DNA of 64,000 bases from Vibrio marinisediminis. Its GTDB lineage: Bacteria; Pseudomonadota; Gammaproteobacteria; Enterobacterales; Vibrionaceae. The position numbers were made by a program, and so were the translations under genes. Where the stretch lies: contig NZ_JACFYF010000006.1 of the NCBI RefSeq assembly GCF_014050145.1, positions 1-64,000 on the forward strand, given 5' to 3'. The notes beneath the pieces were generated by a model that saw only the letters and a list, made by a program, of their open reading frames with translations, was not told the DNA's origin and did no database searches. This document shows, in pieces, positions 37,247 to 45,969 of this stretch; the first letter of the stretch is position 1; each line of letters starts with the position of its first letter.

Positions 37247-38176
37247 TTTCGCTAAAGACAACCTTAAATCTTTGCCTATCAGCAAATTATATTTTGCCGA
37301 TTTTTCAGCAATGAAGACAACGACTCTAAGCTTGGCGTCGATGGCCATTTTTAATTGTTCACCCAGACGGGCTTCATCACTAAATTCAATGCGCTCAGCA
37401 TCTCTACGCACACTATCAACAAATACAAACGGGCACTGCTGAGGATAAAGCACCAGTTCCGCTTTCTGCATTAACCTCAACGCTTTTAGCGACAACAATT
37501 CAAAATCATCACCGTACTCAATCCAAGTCACTGAGCCCTTGTCAGTGACATTGTCACTAAGAAGGTGTTGATATTGAGCCTCTAACTGCTGCCGATTCGT
37601 TGCCGATTCCACTAGCGGAAGGTCAAAAAACGTTTCCCAAAACTTACGCCTCAATTCCACACTAGGCAGTTTTTGCTTAATATCAGTACGCTTTGATGCA
37701 CCAAATTCCGCTTGTAAAGTTAAGTTCTGTGGCAGGACATACTCAAATTGTTGACGAATGTTCCTCACCAAGACTGGTGACGCTCCACCGCTGGATATCG
37801 CGATTTGTATTCTCCCACGGTTAACAATTGAAGGCGTGATAAAATCACAATACGGTAGATCGTCGACTACATTCACTAGAATGCCGCGCTTCTTCGCATC
37901 TCGATAAACTTGATGGTTAAGCTGAGGGTTATCCGTTGTCGCCCAAACTTGAACAAACTTCGAATCCATGACTTCATTGGAATAGAAGTTTTGCTGCCAC
38001 TGGCACTCACCTTGACTCACAAGTGTTTGCAGAAAATCTTCGATAGCGGGAGAAATAATCGTCACTATTGCACCTGCTCTTACGAGCGTTTCAACTTTTC
38101 GGCACGCGACTTCTCCGCCTCCCACGACTAAGACTGGCTTACCTTTAAGATCTAGAAACATTGGAAAGTACTGCAT
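37241..38176 (-). CDS. sirohaem synthase (precorrin-2 dehydrogenase/ferrochelatase) with vestigial methylase tail
   Basis: Oxidises precorrin-2 to sirohydrochlorin with NAD and inserts iron to make sirohaem. The 311-residue protein corresponds to the N-terminal half of CysG: NAD-binding VLVVGGGEVACRK (residues 16-28), the active-site Asp in NVVDDLPYCDFITPS (about 102-116), and the helical dimerisation part to about residue 208. Residues 215-295 then resemble the beginning of the CysG uroporphyrinogen methylase domain, but the SAM motif GAGPGD is lost (EYGDDFELLSLKAL) and the rest of the domain is missing. The ATG at 38174-38176 has AGGGG upstream. Methylation must come from a separate CobA/SumT. 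A perfect matS site lies inside. Confidence 0.88.
   Translation of the reverse strand: MQYFPMFLDLKGKPVLVVGGGEVACRKVETLVRAGAIVTIISPAIEDFLQTLVSQGECQWQQNFYSNEVMDSKFVQVWATTDNPQLNHQVYRDAKKRGILVNVVDDLPYCDFITPSIVNRGRIQIAISSGGASPVLVRNIRQQFEYVLPQNLTLQAEFGASKRTDIKQKLPSVELRRKFWETFFDLPLVESATNRQQLEAQYQHLLSDNVTDKGSVTWIEYGDDFELLSLKALRLMQKAELVLYPQQCPFVFVDSVRRDAERIEFSDEARLGEQLKMAIDAKLRVVVFIAEKSAKYNLLIGKDLRLSLAKA
37545..37557. other. matS site (MatP binding)
   Basis: GTGACATTGTCAC is a perfect match to GTGACRNYGTCAC, inside the sirohaem-synthase gene. Confidence 0.85.
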
Positions 38177-38581
38177 TTCACCCCTCACCTTGATAACAAT
38201 CAACATATTACTCTGAATTTTCAGAGACTGATAACAGATCGTTATTGTTAACGTTTATTTAACAAGTATATTGCGCCAATTAAATGCCTGTTTCATAGAT
38301 CTCTGACTTGATTGATAAATATGAGACCAACGCGGTATTTACAATTAATTAACACTTCGTCATTCTATTTGTGCCTAGGATTGTGATTCTAATCAAAAAT
38401 CTTTTTAAATTATACATTTGAGAATATGCAGATCCTTTCCTAGTCTTATAACTAGTTGATTTACTGAACTGTGTAATTTTACAGCTTTGTAAAGCCAACA
38501 TAATTAATAAACACAATATTACTTACATTCGTTGTATCAGGTGTCACCTGGTTTAACATGGATTCTACAGGAAGGATACAC
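38177..38581 (+). promoter_or_regulatory. aapJ upstream control region with several palindromes
   Basis: This 405-base AT-rich gap holds: a CRP-like TGTGATTCTAATCAAA (38382-38397); overlapping inverted repeats CTGT-N8-ACAG (38469-38484) and TTTACA-GCTT-TGTAAA (38478-38493); and CAGGTGTCACCTG (38538-38550) about 30 bases before the aapJ ATG. The first fits CRP; the regulators of the others are unknown. No gene is seen. Confidence 0.45.
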
Positions 38582-39610
38582 ATGAAAAATAAACTATCGC
38601 TCCTTGCTTCAGTCATCGTTGCATCTACCGCATTTACGTCTACTTCAGCATCTGCTGCTGAAGCTACACTAGATAAAGTTCTAGAAAAAGGCGTATTAAG
38701 CTGTGGTGTCAGTACTGGTCTACCGGGTTTCTCAAACCCGAACTCAAAGGGTGAATGGGAAGGGATTGACGTAGAATATTGTCAGGCTCTTGCTGCTGCA
38801 GTTTTGGGTGATAAGACCAAAGTAAAATATGTACCGCTAACAGCAAAAGAGCGTTTTACTGCGCTTCAATCTGGCGAGATTGATGTACTTTCACGTAACA
38901 CCACATGGACACTACATCGCGATACTGCGCTAGGTCTAAACTTCGTTGGTGTGAACTACTACGATGGTCAAGGTTTTATGATCAAGAAAGACCTTGGCAT
39001 TTCAAGTGCGAAAGAGCTTGATGGCGCATCAGTGTGTGTTCAATCAGGTACCACGACTGAGCTAAACCTTGCTGACTACTTCCGTAACAGTGGTATGAGC
39101 TACAAGCCAGTGGTATTTGATACCGCAGCACAAACTTCTAGCGGTTTTGATTCTGGTCGCTGTGACGTGTTAACAACTGACCAATCAGGTCTGTACGCAC
39201 TGCGTCTAAACTTAGCAGATCCAAGTTCAGCTGTCGTTCTACCAGAAATCATTTCTAAAGAGCCTCTAGGTCCTGTTGTTCGCCAAGGTGACGACAAGTG
39301 GTTCAATATCGCTAAATGGACGCTAAATACAATGATCAACGCAGAAGAATATGGTGTTGACTCTAAAAACGTCGACGAGATGGTGAAATCTTCAGATCCA
39401 AACATCAAACGTATTCTTGGTGTTGATGGTCCTAAAGGCAAGAGCTTAGGTCTTAAGGATGATTGGGGTTACCAAGTAATCAAACAAGTAGGTAACTACG
39501 GTGAAAGCTTCGAGCGCACGGTAGGTGAAGGATCTCCACTAGAGATCTCTCGTGGCGTAAACGCACTTTGGAACCAAGGTGGTTTCATGTACGCGCCACC
39601 AATCCGATAA
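38582..39610 (+). CDS. aapJ: general amino-acid ABC transporter, periplasmic binding protein
   Basis: 342-residue substrate-binding protein of the polar amino-acid (PAAT) family, AapJ/BztA-like. The signal peptide is about residues 1-26 (ending SASA). Family features are VLSCGVSTGLPGFSNP, WEGIDVEYCQALAAAVLGD, RFTALQSGEIDVLSRNTTWT and two conserved cysteines in the mature protein. It delivers broad-specificity L-amino acids to AapQMP. The ATG at 38582 has GGAAGGA upstream; an ATG eight codons earlier would shift the signal peptide. A non-U-tailed stem-loop follows, probably boosting its expression over the membrane genes. Confidence 0.95.
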   Translation: MKNKLSLLASVIVASTAFTSTSASAAEATLDKVLEKGVLSCGVSTGLPGFSNPNSKGEWEGIDVEYCQALAAAVLGDKTKVKYVPLTAKERFTALQSGEIDVLSRNTTWTLHRDTALGLNFVGVNYYDGQGFMIKKDLGISSAKELDGASVCVQSGTTTELNLADYFRNSGMSYKPVVFDTAAQTSSGFDSGRCDVLTTDQSGLYALRLNLADPSSAVVLPEIISKEPLGPVVRQGDDKWFNIAKWTLNTMINAEEYGVDSKNVDEMVKSSDPNIKRILGVDGPKGKSLGLKDDWGYQVIKQVGNYGESFERTVGEGSPLEISRGVNALWNQGGFMYAPPIR

Positions 39611-39630
39611 ATACGACAACATCTAAACAA

Positions 39631-39653
39631 ATGGGCGGTCTTGTGCCGCCCAT
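39631..39653 (+). other. intergenic stem-loop between aapJ and aapQ
   Basis: ATGGGCGG-TCTTGTG-CCGCCCAT, without a U-tract. Its position after a binding-protein gene suggests 3' end protection or partial termination. Confidence 0.6.
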
Positions 39654-39686
39654 TCATAATATCGACGGATTAGAGGTTACTGCTGT

Positions 39687-40883
39687 ATGAAACCTACTAT
39701 TAGTGAGGCAACCAAAGCCCCGGCTTCTGGAACAAGCCTTATTTATAATCCCACTTTTCGCTCAGTCATCTTTCAGATTATTGCTGTTAGTGCACTAGCT
39801 TTTTTCATTTACACCATTGTTAACAATGCACTTACCAACTTAGATTCTCGTGGCATCGCCACAGGTTTTGGTTTCCTAAATCAAGAAGCAGGCTTTGGGA
39901 TTGGCTTGTCTCTGATTGAATATGATGAAACCTTCTCTTACGGTCGTACCTTTTGGGTCGGACTAATCAATACTGCATTAGTATCGTTTTTGGGTATTAT
40001 CGTTGCGACAGTATTAGGCTTTGCCATTGGTATCGCTCGACTGTCGTCCAACTGGCTCGTTAGCCGCTTAGCCGCTGTTTACATCGAAATATTTCGAAAT
40101 ATACCACTGCTTTTACAGATCTTTTTTTGGTATTTCGCAGTTCTTCAGGCTTTGCCATCACCCAAACAAAGCCTCAGTTTAGGTGAAGCCATTTTTGTTA
40201 ATGTTCGTGGACTCTACTTCCCTGCTCCAATACTTGAACAAGGCGCAATGGTTGTATTAGCTGTTTTGGCGCTTGGTATCATCGCAACGATTGTGATCAA
40301 TATTTGGGCTAAAAATCGCCAAAAGTTAACCGGTCAGCAGACACCAATGTTTCGCATCGCCTTTGCGTTAATCATTGTTTTACCGCTAATCGTTTACTTT
40401 ATCATGGGTTCGCCAATTTCAGCTCAATACCCTGAATTGAAGGGATTTAACTTCCGAGGCGGTATCAGTATCATTCCTGAACTAGCCGCGCTTCTACTTG
40501 CGCTCAGCATTTACACAGCATCCTTTATTGCTGAAATTGTACGCTCGGGTATTAATGCGGTTAGCCATGGTCAAACCGAAGCTGCAATGTCTCTTGGCTT
40601 GCCTCGTTCTAAAACGCTGAAGTTGGTGGTTATTCCACAAGCATTGCGGATCATTATCCCGCCATTGACCAGTCAATACCTTAATCTGACTAAAAACTCT
40701 TCTCTTGCAATGGCCATTGGCTACCCGGATCTCGTATCCGTCTTTGCGGGTACAACGTTGAATCAGACCGGTCAGGCAATTGAAATCATTGCTATGACGA
40801 TGGGCGTGTATCTAACACTCAGCCTATTAACGTCTGCTCTGATGAACCTGTATAACCGTAAAGTAGCGCTGGTGGAGAGATAA
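39687..40883 (+). CDS. aapQ: amino-acid ABC transporter permease AapQ
   Basis: 398-residue inner-membrane permease of the HisMQ family, with about eight predicted helices. A long extra segment between the early helices is characteristic of AapQ/BztB rather than of short HisQ-type permeases. The EAA loop that contacts the ATPase is visible as GQTEAAMSLGLPRSKTLKLVVIPQALR (about residues 298-324). It pairs with AapM, whose ATG follows the stop by one base, so expression is coupled. Confidence 0.94.
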   Translation: MKPTISEATKAPASGTSLIYNPTFRSVIFQIIAVSALAFFIYTIVNNALTNLDSRGIATGFGFLNQEAGFGIGLSLIEYDETFSYGRTFWVGLINTALVSFLGIIVATVLGFAIGIARLSSNWLVSRLAAVYIEIFRNIPLLLQIFFWYFAVLQALPSPKQSLSLGEAIFVNVRGLYFPAPILEQGAMVVLAVLALGIIATIVINIWAKNRQKLTGQQTPMFRIAFALIIVLPLIVYFIMGSPISAQYPELKGFNFRGGISIIPELAALLLALSIYTASFIAEIVRSGINAVSHGQTEAAMSLGLPRSKTLKLVVIPQALRIIIPPLTSQYLNLTKNSSLAMAIGYPDLVSVFAGTTLNQTGQAIEIIAMTMGVYLTLSLLTSALMNLYNRKVALVER

Positions 40884-40884
40884 T

Positions 40885-41982
40885 ATGAGTACACATCAAT
40901 TTCAACCAGACTTACCACCACCATCAAACACTGTTGGGGTTATAGGATGGTTTAGACGTAATTTATTTGATGGACCTGTTAATTCGGTCGTCACACTTAT
41001 CTTGGGCTACCTCGCTTTTTCTGGTTTATGGTCACTTATAGACTGGGCATTAATTAACGCAGATTGGGTCGGAACAACGCGCAACGACTGCAGCCGCGAA
41101 GGGGCATGTTGGGTATTTATTAGTGTGCGATGGGAACAGTTCATGTTTGGTTTCTACCCAGAAGCTGAGCTATGGCGCCCTCGCCTGTTCTACGCAACTT
41201 TAGCAATTTTCACTGCTTTGTTGGCTTATGAGAGGACTCCTAAACGCACTTGGATTTGGTTAGTTTTCGTCAACATCTATCCATTTTTTGCCGCAGCGCT
41301 GTTATATGGTGGCGTATTTGGCTTAGAAGTCGTTGAAACTCATAAATGGGGTGGCTTGCTTGTAACACTGATCATTGCGCTTGTCGGTATTGTGGTATCG
41401 CTACCTATTGGTGTCGCATTGGCACTTGGTCGTCGTTCAGATATGCCAATAATCCGTAGTATCTGTACCGTTTACATTGAAGTATGGCGTGGCGTCCCAC
41501 TGATCACGGTTCTCTTTATGGCATCGGTAATGCTGCCACTGTTTCTGTCTGAAGGTTCGGAAACCAATAAACTCATCCGTGCTTTAATCGGTGTGGTGAT
41601 GTTTGCCTCAGCTTATATGGCAGAAGTGGTTCGTGGTGGCTTACAAGCGATTCCCAAAGGTCAATATGAAGCCGCTGATGCGCTTGGCCTGACCTACTGG
41701 AAAAAAATGGGCTTAATCATTCTTCCTCAAGCGTTAAAGATCACTATTCCATCTATTGTTAACACCTTTATTGGTCTATTTAAAGATACCAGTTTGGTTC
41801 TAATTATCGGCATGTTCGATGTTCTGGGTATCGGTCAATCCGCAAATACTGACCCCGAGTGGTTAGGTTTTGCAACCGAGAGTTATGTATTTGTCGCGTT
41901 AGTGTTCTGGGTATTTTGTTTTGGCATGTCGCGTTATTCGATATGGCTAGAGAACAAACTCCATACCGGTCACAAACGATAA
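40885..41982 (+). CDS. aapM: amino-acid ABC transporter permease AapM
   Basis: 365-residue second permease of the transporter, AapM/BztC-like, with an N-terminal extension and about eight membrane helices. The EAA loop is [27 protein letters not shown] (about residues 259-285), followed by [18 protein letters not shown] typical of the HisMQ family. The ATG follows the aapQ stop by one base; aapP starts 22 bases after this gene. Confidence 0.94.
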   Translation: MSTHQFQPDLPPPSNTVGVIGWFRRNLFDGPVNSVVTLILGYLAFSGLWSLIDWALINADWVGTTRNDCSREGACWVFISVRWEQFMFGFYPEAELWRPRLFYATLAIFTALLAYERTPKRTWIWLVFVNIYPFFAAALLYGGVFGLEVVETHKWGGLLVTLIIALVGIVVSLPIGVALALGRRSDMPIIRSICTVYIEVWRGVPLITVLFMASVMLPLFLSEGSETNKLIRALIGVVMFASAYMAEVVRGGLQAIPKGQYEAADALGLTYWKKMGLIILPQALKITIPSIVNTFIGLFKDTSLVLIIGMFDVLGIGQSANTDPEWLGFATESYVFVALVFWVFCFGMSRYSIWLENKLHTGHKR

Positions 41983-42004
41983 TTTTTGTATTCAAGGACG
42001 TATT

Positions 42005-42754
42005 ATGACGCAACAACAAGACTACATGATCGAAATTAACGACATGAACAAATGGTACGGCGAGTTCCACGTACTGAAAAACATCAACCTTCAAGTTAAG
42101 CAAGGCGAAAAAATTGTTATTTGTGGACCTTCTGGTTCCGGCAAGTCAACCATGATTCGCTGCATCAACCGCTTAGAAGAGCACCAACGTGGTCACATCT
42201 TTGTTTCAGGCAATGAGCTGACGGAAGACCTGAAGAATATTGAGGCAGTTCGCCGCGAAGTGGGTATGTGTTTCCAACACTTCAACCTGTTCCCACATTT
42301 AACGGTATTAGAGAACTGCACTCTAGCTCCGATTTGGGTTAAGAAAATGCCAAAAGAAGAAGCAGAGAAAGTGGCAATGCAGTATCTGGAGCGCGTTAAA
42401 ATTCCAGATCAAGCCGATAAATACCCAGGTCAACTCTCTGGTGGTCAACAGCAACGTGTGGCAATCGCTCGCTCTTTATGCATGAACCCACAAGTAATGC
42501 TATTTGATGAGCCAACATCGGCACTCGATCCTGAAATGGTACGTGAGGTACTTGATGTAATGGTAGAACTCGCTGATGAAGGGATGACTATGCTGTGCGT
42601 GACCCATGAAATGGGTTTTGCTAAAGAGGTGGCAGACAGAGTTATCTTTATGGATGCCGGTGAAATCATTGAGGAAAACAATCCAATCGATTTCTTTGAG
42701 AATCCACAATCAGATCGAACGCAAAACTTCCTTGCTCAGATCCTACATCACTAA
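42005..42754 (+). CDS. aapP: amino-acid ABC transporter ATPase AapP
   Basis: 249-residue cytoplasmic ATPase of the polar amino-acid importer. Walker [13 protein letters not shown] near residue 40, Q-loop in [10 protein letters not shown], signature [15 protein letters not shown], Walker [15 protein letters not shown] and the H-switch [16 protein letters not shown] Shine-Dalgarno AAGGA lies before the ATG. Last gene of aapJQMP, followed by a terminator. Confidence 0.96.
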   Translation: MTQQQDYMIEINDMNKWYGEFHVLKNINLQVKQGEKIVICGPSGSGKSTMIRCINRLEEHQRGHIFVSGNELTEDLKNIEAVRREVGMCFQHFNLFPHLTVLENCTLAPIWVKKMPKEEAEKVAMQYLERVKIPDQADKYPGQLSGGQQQRVAIARSLCMNPQVMLFDEPTSALDPEMVREVLDVMVELADEGMTMLCVTHEMGFAKEVADRVIFMDAGEIIEENNPIDFFENPQSDRTQNFLAQILHH

Positions 42755-42776
42755 GATAGGCATGAGTCTTTAATTC

Positions 42777-42808
42777 AAGGGCACTAAACAGTGCCCTTTC
42801 CTATTATA
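42777..42808 (+). terminator. intrinsic terminator of aapJQMP
   Basis: AAGGGCACT-AAAC-AGTGCCCTT followed by TCCTATTATA, 22 bases after the aapP stop. Confidence 0.75.
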
Positions 42809-43040
42809 TAAGGTAAACTAATCCTATGAATTTGAACTAGTTTATCTGTAGTACGCAACGGCTAGTAATCGATAAATTGCGCTTGTAACGCTTTGATTGG
42901 TTAAATTGTGTTACATCTTTGCAGATACTTCAGCGCGTATTTCTATTATTATTTTGATAACTACTGAATGGGACTTGATCTTTTAGTCAAACAACCTCAT
43001 AAATGTAGTTATAAAGCATAACACCCCAACGAGGAAGACT

Positions 43041-43709
43041 ATGAACAGTCCTATGTTTACTCGATCTACAAGTGCTCCTAGAACTCTTGAGATCAATAAG
43101 ACGCTTAAGAATACATACTTTTTGCTATCGATGACGCTAGTAACAAGTGCTATCGCAGCTATGGTCACAATGGCTATTGGCATTTCTCCAATGATGGCGC
43201 TAGTAATGCAAGTTGCGGCTATCGGCATTCTATTTTTTGCTCTGCCTAAAAGTATTAATTCCTCTATGGGTATTGTGTGGACTTTCGTCTTTACGACTCT
43301 TATGGGCGGTGCTTTAGGTCCAATGCTGACTTACTACGCGTCAATTGCGAATGGTCCTTCTATTATCGCACAAGCGCTTGGTCTAACTGGCATGGTATTC
43401 CTAGGTTTATCTGCGTACACGATTAGTAGTAAGAAAGATTTCTCTTTCATGCGTAACTTCCTAATTGCAGGTCTAATCATCGTTATTGTGGCTGCTATCA
43501 TCAATATCTTTGTTGGTTCTACCCTAGGTCAACTTGCAATTAGCAGCATGTCTGCACTGGTATTTTCCGGTTTCATTCTGTTTGATACTAGCCGTATTGT
43601 TCGTGGTGAAGAGACTAACTACGTTAGCGCTACGATCTCTATGTACCTAAATATCCTTAACCTGTTCACTAGCCTGCTAAGTATCTTAGGCATCATGAAC
43701 AACGATTAA
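43041..43709 (+). CDS. yccA: Bax inhibitor-1 family membrane protein YccA
   Basis: 222-residue inner-membrane protein with about seven predicted helices, family BI-1/TMBIM. The C-terminal ISSMSALVFSGFILFDTSRIVRGEE is the family signature with its conserved Asp. E. coli YccA is a substrate and modulator of FtsH, protecting SecY under stress. A Shine-Dalgarno GAGGA precedes the ATG. yccA-tusE-acyP matches the E. coli order. Followed by a strong terminator. Confidence 0.93.
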   Translation: MNSPMFTRSTSAPRTLEINKTLKNTYFLLSMTLVTSAIAAMVTMAIGISPMMALVMQVAAIGILFFALPKSINSSMGIVWTFVFTTLMGGALGPMLTYYASIANGPSIIAQALGLTGMVFLGLSAYTISSKKDFSFMRNFLIAGLIIVIVAAIINIFVGSTLGQLAISSMSALVFSGFILFDTSRIVRGEETNYVSATISMYLNILNLFTSLLSILGIMNND

Positions 43710-43722
43710 TGTATATTTGATT

Positions 43723-43760
43723 AAAAAAAGCCCGATGGATACTCTCCATCGGGCTTTTTT
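43723..43760. terminator. intrinsic terminator of yccA
   Basis: AAAAAAGCCCGATGGA and TCCATCGGGCTTTTTT around TACTC; symmetrical, so potentially bidirectional. Confidence 0.88.
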
Positions 43761-43817
43761 GTTGAGCATAACGAATTGCTAAGCTAACCTAACCCTAATC
43801 TTATCGATTGGATAATC

Positions 43818-44150
43818 ATGATGTTTGAATACAAGGGAAAGCAGGTCGAAACCGATGCTCAAGGTTACCTGTTAGACCATACTCAATGGGAAGAAGGCAT
43901 GATCGCTCTTCTTGCTCAACAAGAAGGTATTGAGCTAACTGAAGCACATCTTGAAGTTGTGCATTTTGTTCGTGAATTCTATGAAGAATTCAATACATCG
44001 CCAGCTGTTCGGATGCTGGTTAAAGCGATGGAAAAGTCTCACGGACCAGAGAAAGGTAACAGCAAGTACCTCTTTAAACTGTTTAAAGAAGGTCCGGCTA
44101 AGCAAGCAACTAAACTTGCTGGGCTACCTAAACCAGCTAAGTGCCTATAA
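43818..44150 (+). CDS. tusE: sulfurtransferase TusE (DsrC/DsvC family)
   Basis: 110-residue sulfur carrier. TusE accepts sulfur from TusBCD and hands it to MnmA for 2-thiouridine at the wobble position of tRNAs. The penultimate cysteine (Cys109 in KCL) is the active residue; the helical core reads [25 protein letters not shown], and the C-terminal arm is GLPKPAKCL. Two adjacent ATGs (43818, 43821) are possible. Convergent with acyP. Confidence 0.94.
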   Translation: MMFEYKGKQVETDAQGYLLDHTQWEEGMIALLAQQEGIELTEAHLEVVHFVREFYEEFNTSPAVRMLVKAMEKSHGPEKGNSKYLFKLFKEGPAKQATKLAGLPKPAKCL

Positions 44151-44155
44151 TACTT

Positions 44156-44178
44156 ATCCTGTAGCCTAGCTACAGGAT
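44156..44178. terminator. stem-loop between convergent tusE and acyP
   Basis: ATCCTGTAGC-CTA-GCTACAGGAT, a perfect 10-bp stem that includes the acyP stop codon. U-tracts are poor on both sides, so termination is uncertain. Confidence 0.5.
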
Positions 44179-44442
44179 CTCAAACCCTTTATAAGATTTA
44201 AATTCAACGATTTCGCTTAGCAAAGACTCGACTTTGGCACTCGGAGGACCTTGGTGTAAGTACGCTTCCATCTTAGCAATTTGTGTTTTGTCACCACACA
44301 CCATCACTTCAACATCGCCATCCCAAAGGTTTTTGGCGTAACCTGTCACACCATTTTTCAATCCAAAATAAGCGGTATGATAACGAAAGCCTACTCCTTG
44401 CACTCTGCCCGAAACCTTAAATTTAATACATTGATGTTCCAT
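44170..44442 (-). CDS. acyP: acylphosphatase
   Basis: 90-residue acylphosphatase that hydrolyses carboxyl-phosphate bonds. The phosphate loop GRVQGVGFR with the catalytic Arg (residue 21) and the catalytic Asn in GYAKNLWDGDVEV (about residue 39) are intact. Corresponds to E. coli yccX, which is next to tusE as here. Confidence 0.94.
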   Translation of the reverse strand: MEHQCIKFKVSGRVQGVGFRYHTAYFGLKNGVTGYAKNLWDGDVEVMVCGDKTQIAKMEAYLHQGPPSAKVESLLSEIVEFKSYKGFEIL

Positions 44443-44524
44443 ACTAGGCTCCTTACTAACGACTCTATCACGCCTGAAATTCCGATACGTAACCTACAAG
44501 CTAATGAGCCAAACAATAACAAAC

Positions 44525-44538
44525 GCGAATGCATTCGC
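44525..44538. promoter_or_regulatory. perfect 14-bp palindrome
   Basis: GCGAATGCATTCGC lies in the divergent acyP/rlmI region, about 85 bases upstream of acyP and 180 upstream of rlmI. Possible operator; the regulator is unknown. Confidence 0.3.
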
Positions 44539-44715
44539 ATTTCAGGGCAACTTATAAGCTCTAGTTTAGTCACAGCGTAGCCATAAATGCCAATGCCTTG
44601 CGCCATTGACGCTACTCGTGTCAAACAGAAGTACCATCTCAGCGCTTTTATTTGATTTTCCCTTTCGCTTCACTGACAATACCCCTCCTTTCAAGACAAT
44701 CATTTGAGTATCACA

Positions 44716-45909
44716 ATGACACCAGCAATTTACCTGGAAAAAGGTCGAGACAAATCCCTTCGACGTAAGCACCCATGGATCTTTTCTCGCGGCATTAGCC
44801 GTGTGGAAGGCGAGCCACAATTAGGTGAGACAGTCGATGTCTTTGCAAATGATGGTCAGTGGTTAGCAAAAGCGGCCTATTCACCAAACTCGCAAATCCG
44901 TGCGCGAGTATGGAGTTTTGAAAAACAATCAATTGATCGTGACTTTTTTGTCAAAAGAATCCGTGAAGCGCAATTGCTGCGTGAAGATGTTATTGAGCGT
45001 GATGGTCTAACCGGTTACCGCCTCATCGCAGCCGAATCTGATGGTTTACCTGGTATTACTATCGATAAATATCAAGATTACCTTGTATGCCAATTATTGA
45101 GTGCGGGCGCTGAATACCAAAAGCAACACTTGGTGGATGCGCTAATCGAAGTGTTCCCAACAGCCAATATCTATGAACGCTCAGATGTCGCTGTGCGTAA
45201 GAAAGAAGGTTTAGAAGAAACAACGGGGGTATTGCATGGTCAATTACCACCAAAATCGGTTGTTATTGAAGAGAACGGCGTAAAAATCAGCGTTGATATC
45301 GTTGGCGGCCATAAAACAGGTTTCTACCTAGACCAACGCGATAGTCGTCTTCAATCAATGAAATATGTGAATAACAAAGATGTACTTAACTGTTTTTCAT
45401 ACACTGGCGGTTTTGGTCTGTATGCACTTAAGGGTGGAGCGAAGCGTGTCATCAATGCCGACGTATCGCAACCCGCTCTCGATACAGCAAAACTCAACGC
45501 AGAGTTAAATGAATTCGACATTTCAAAGAAACGCGCGGTCTTCTTGAACGCCGATGTATTTAAACTACTACGCGAATACCGTGATCAAGGTACGAAATTT
45601 GATGTAGTGATCATGGACCCACCTAAGTTTGCGGAAAACAAAGCGCAACTCAATGGTGCATGTCGTGGATATAAAGATATTAATATGCTGGCAATGCAGA
45701 TCCTTCGTCCTGGCGGCACTTTGTTGACTTACTCATGCTCAGGATTAATGGAACAAAACCTGTTTCAGAAAATTATTGCTGATGCCGCGGTCGATGCTGG
45801 TCGTCAAGTGAAGTTCGTGGAACGCTTTGAACAAGCGGCTGACCACCCTACCGACACCGCTTACCCAGAAGGCTTCTACCTAAAGGGCTTTGCCTGTAAA
45901 GTACTTTAA
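44716..45909 (+). CDS. rlmI: 23S rRNA m5C1962 methyltransferase RlmI
   Basis: 397-residue enzyme (E. coli RlmI 396) that methylates C1962 of 23S rRNA. An N-terminal PUA domain ([18 protein letters not shown] onward), a middle segment and a Rossmann methyltransferase domain follow: [32 protein letters not shown] and [13 protein letters not shown] start at the ATG at 44716 ([15 protein letters not shown]) since the family begins there; a TTG four codons earlier is possible. Its terminator is shared with the convergent RTX gene. Confidence 0.93.
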   Translation: MTPAIYLEKGRDKSLRRKHPWIFSRGISRVEGEPQLGETVDVFANDGQWLAKAAYSPNSQIRARVWSFEKQSIDRDFFVKRIREAQLLREDVIERDGLTGYRLIAAESDGLPGITIDKYQDYLVCQLLSAGAEYQKQHLVDALIEVFPTANIYERSDVAVRKKEGLEETTGVLHGQLPPKSVVIEENGVKISVDIVGGHKTGFYLDQRDSRLQSMKYVNNKDVLNCFSYTGGFGLYALKGGAKRVINADVSQPALDTAKLNAELNEFDISKKRAVFLNADVFKLLREYRDQGTKFDVVIMDPPKFAENKAQLNGACRGYKDINMLAMQILRPGGTLLTYSCSGLMEQNLFQKIIADAAVDAGRQVKFVERFEQAADHPTDTAYPEGFYLKGFACKVL

Positions 45910-45923
45910 GCAAGTAAAAATAG

Positions 45924-45951
45924 AAAAAGGACCTTAAGGTCCTTTTTTTAT
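45924..45951. terminator. bidirectional terminator, rlmI / RTX protein
   Basis: Perfect palindrome AAAAAGGACCTT and its complement, with T-runs on both strands. Nearly the same hairpin core ends the second RTX gene. Confidence 0.85.
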
Positions 45952-45969
45952 CAGCCATCGTCCATTTTA

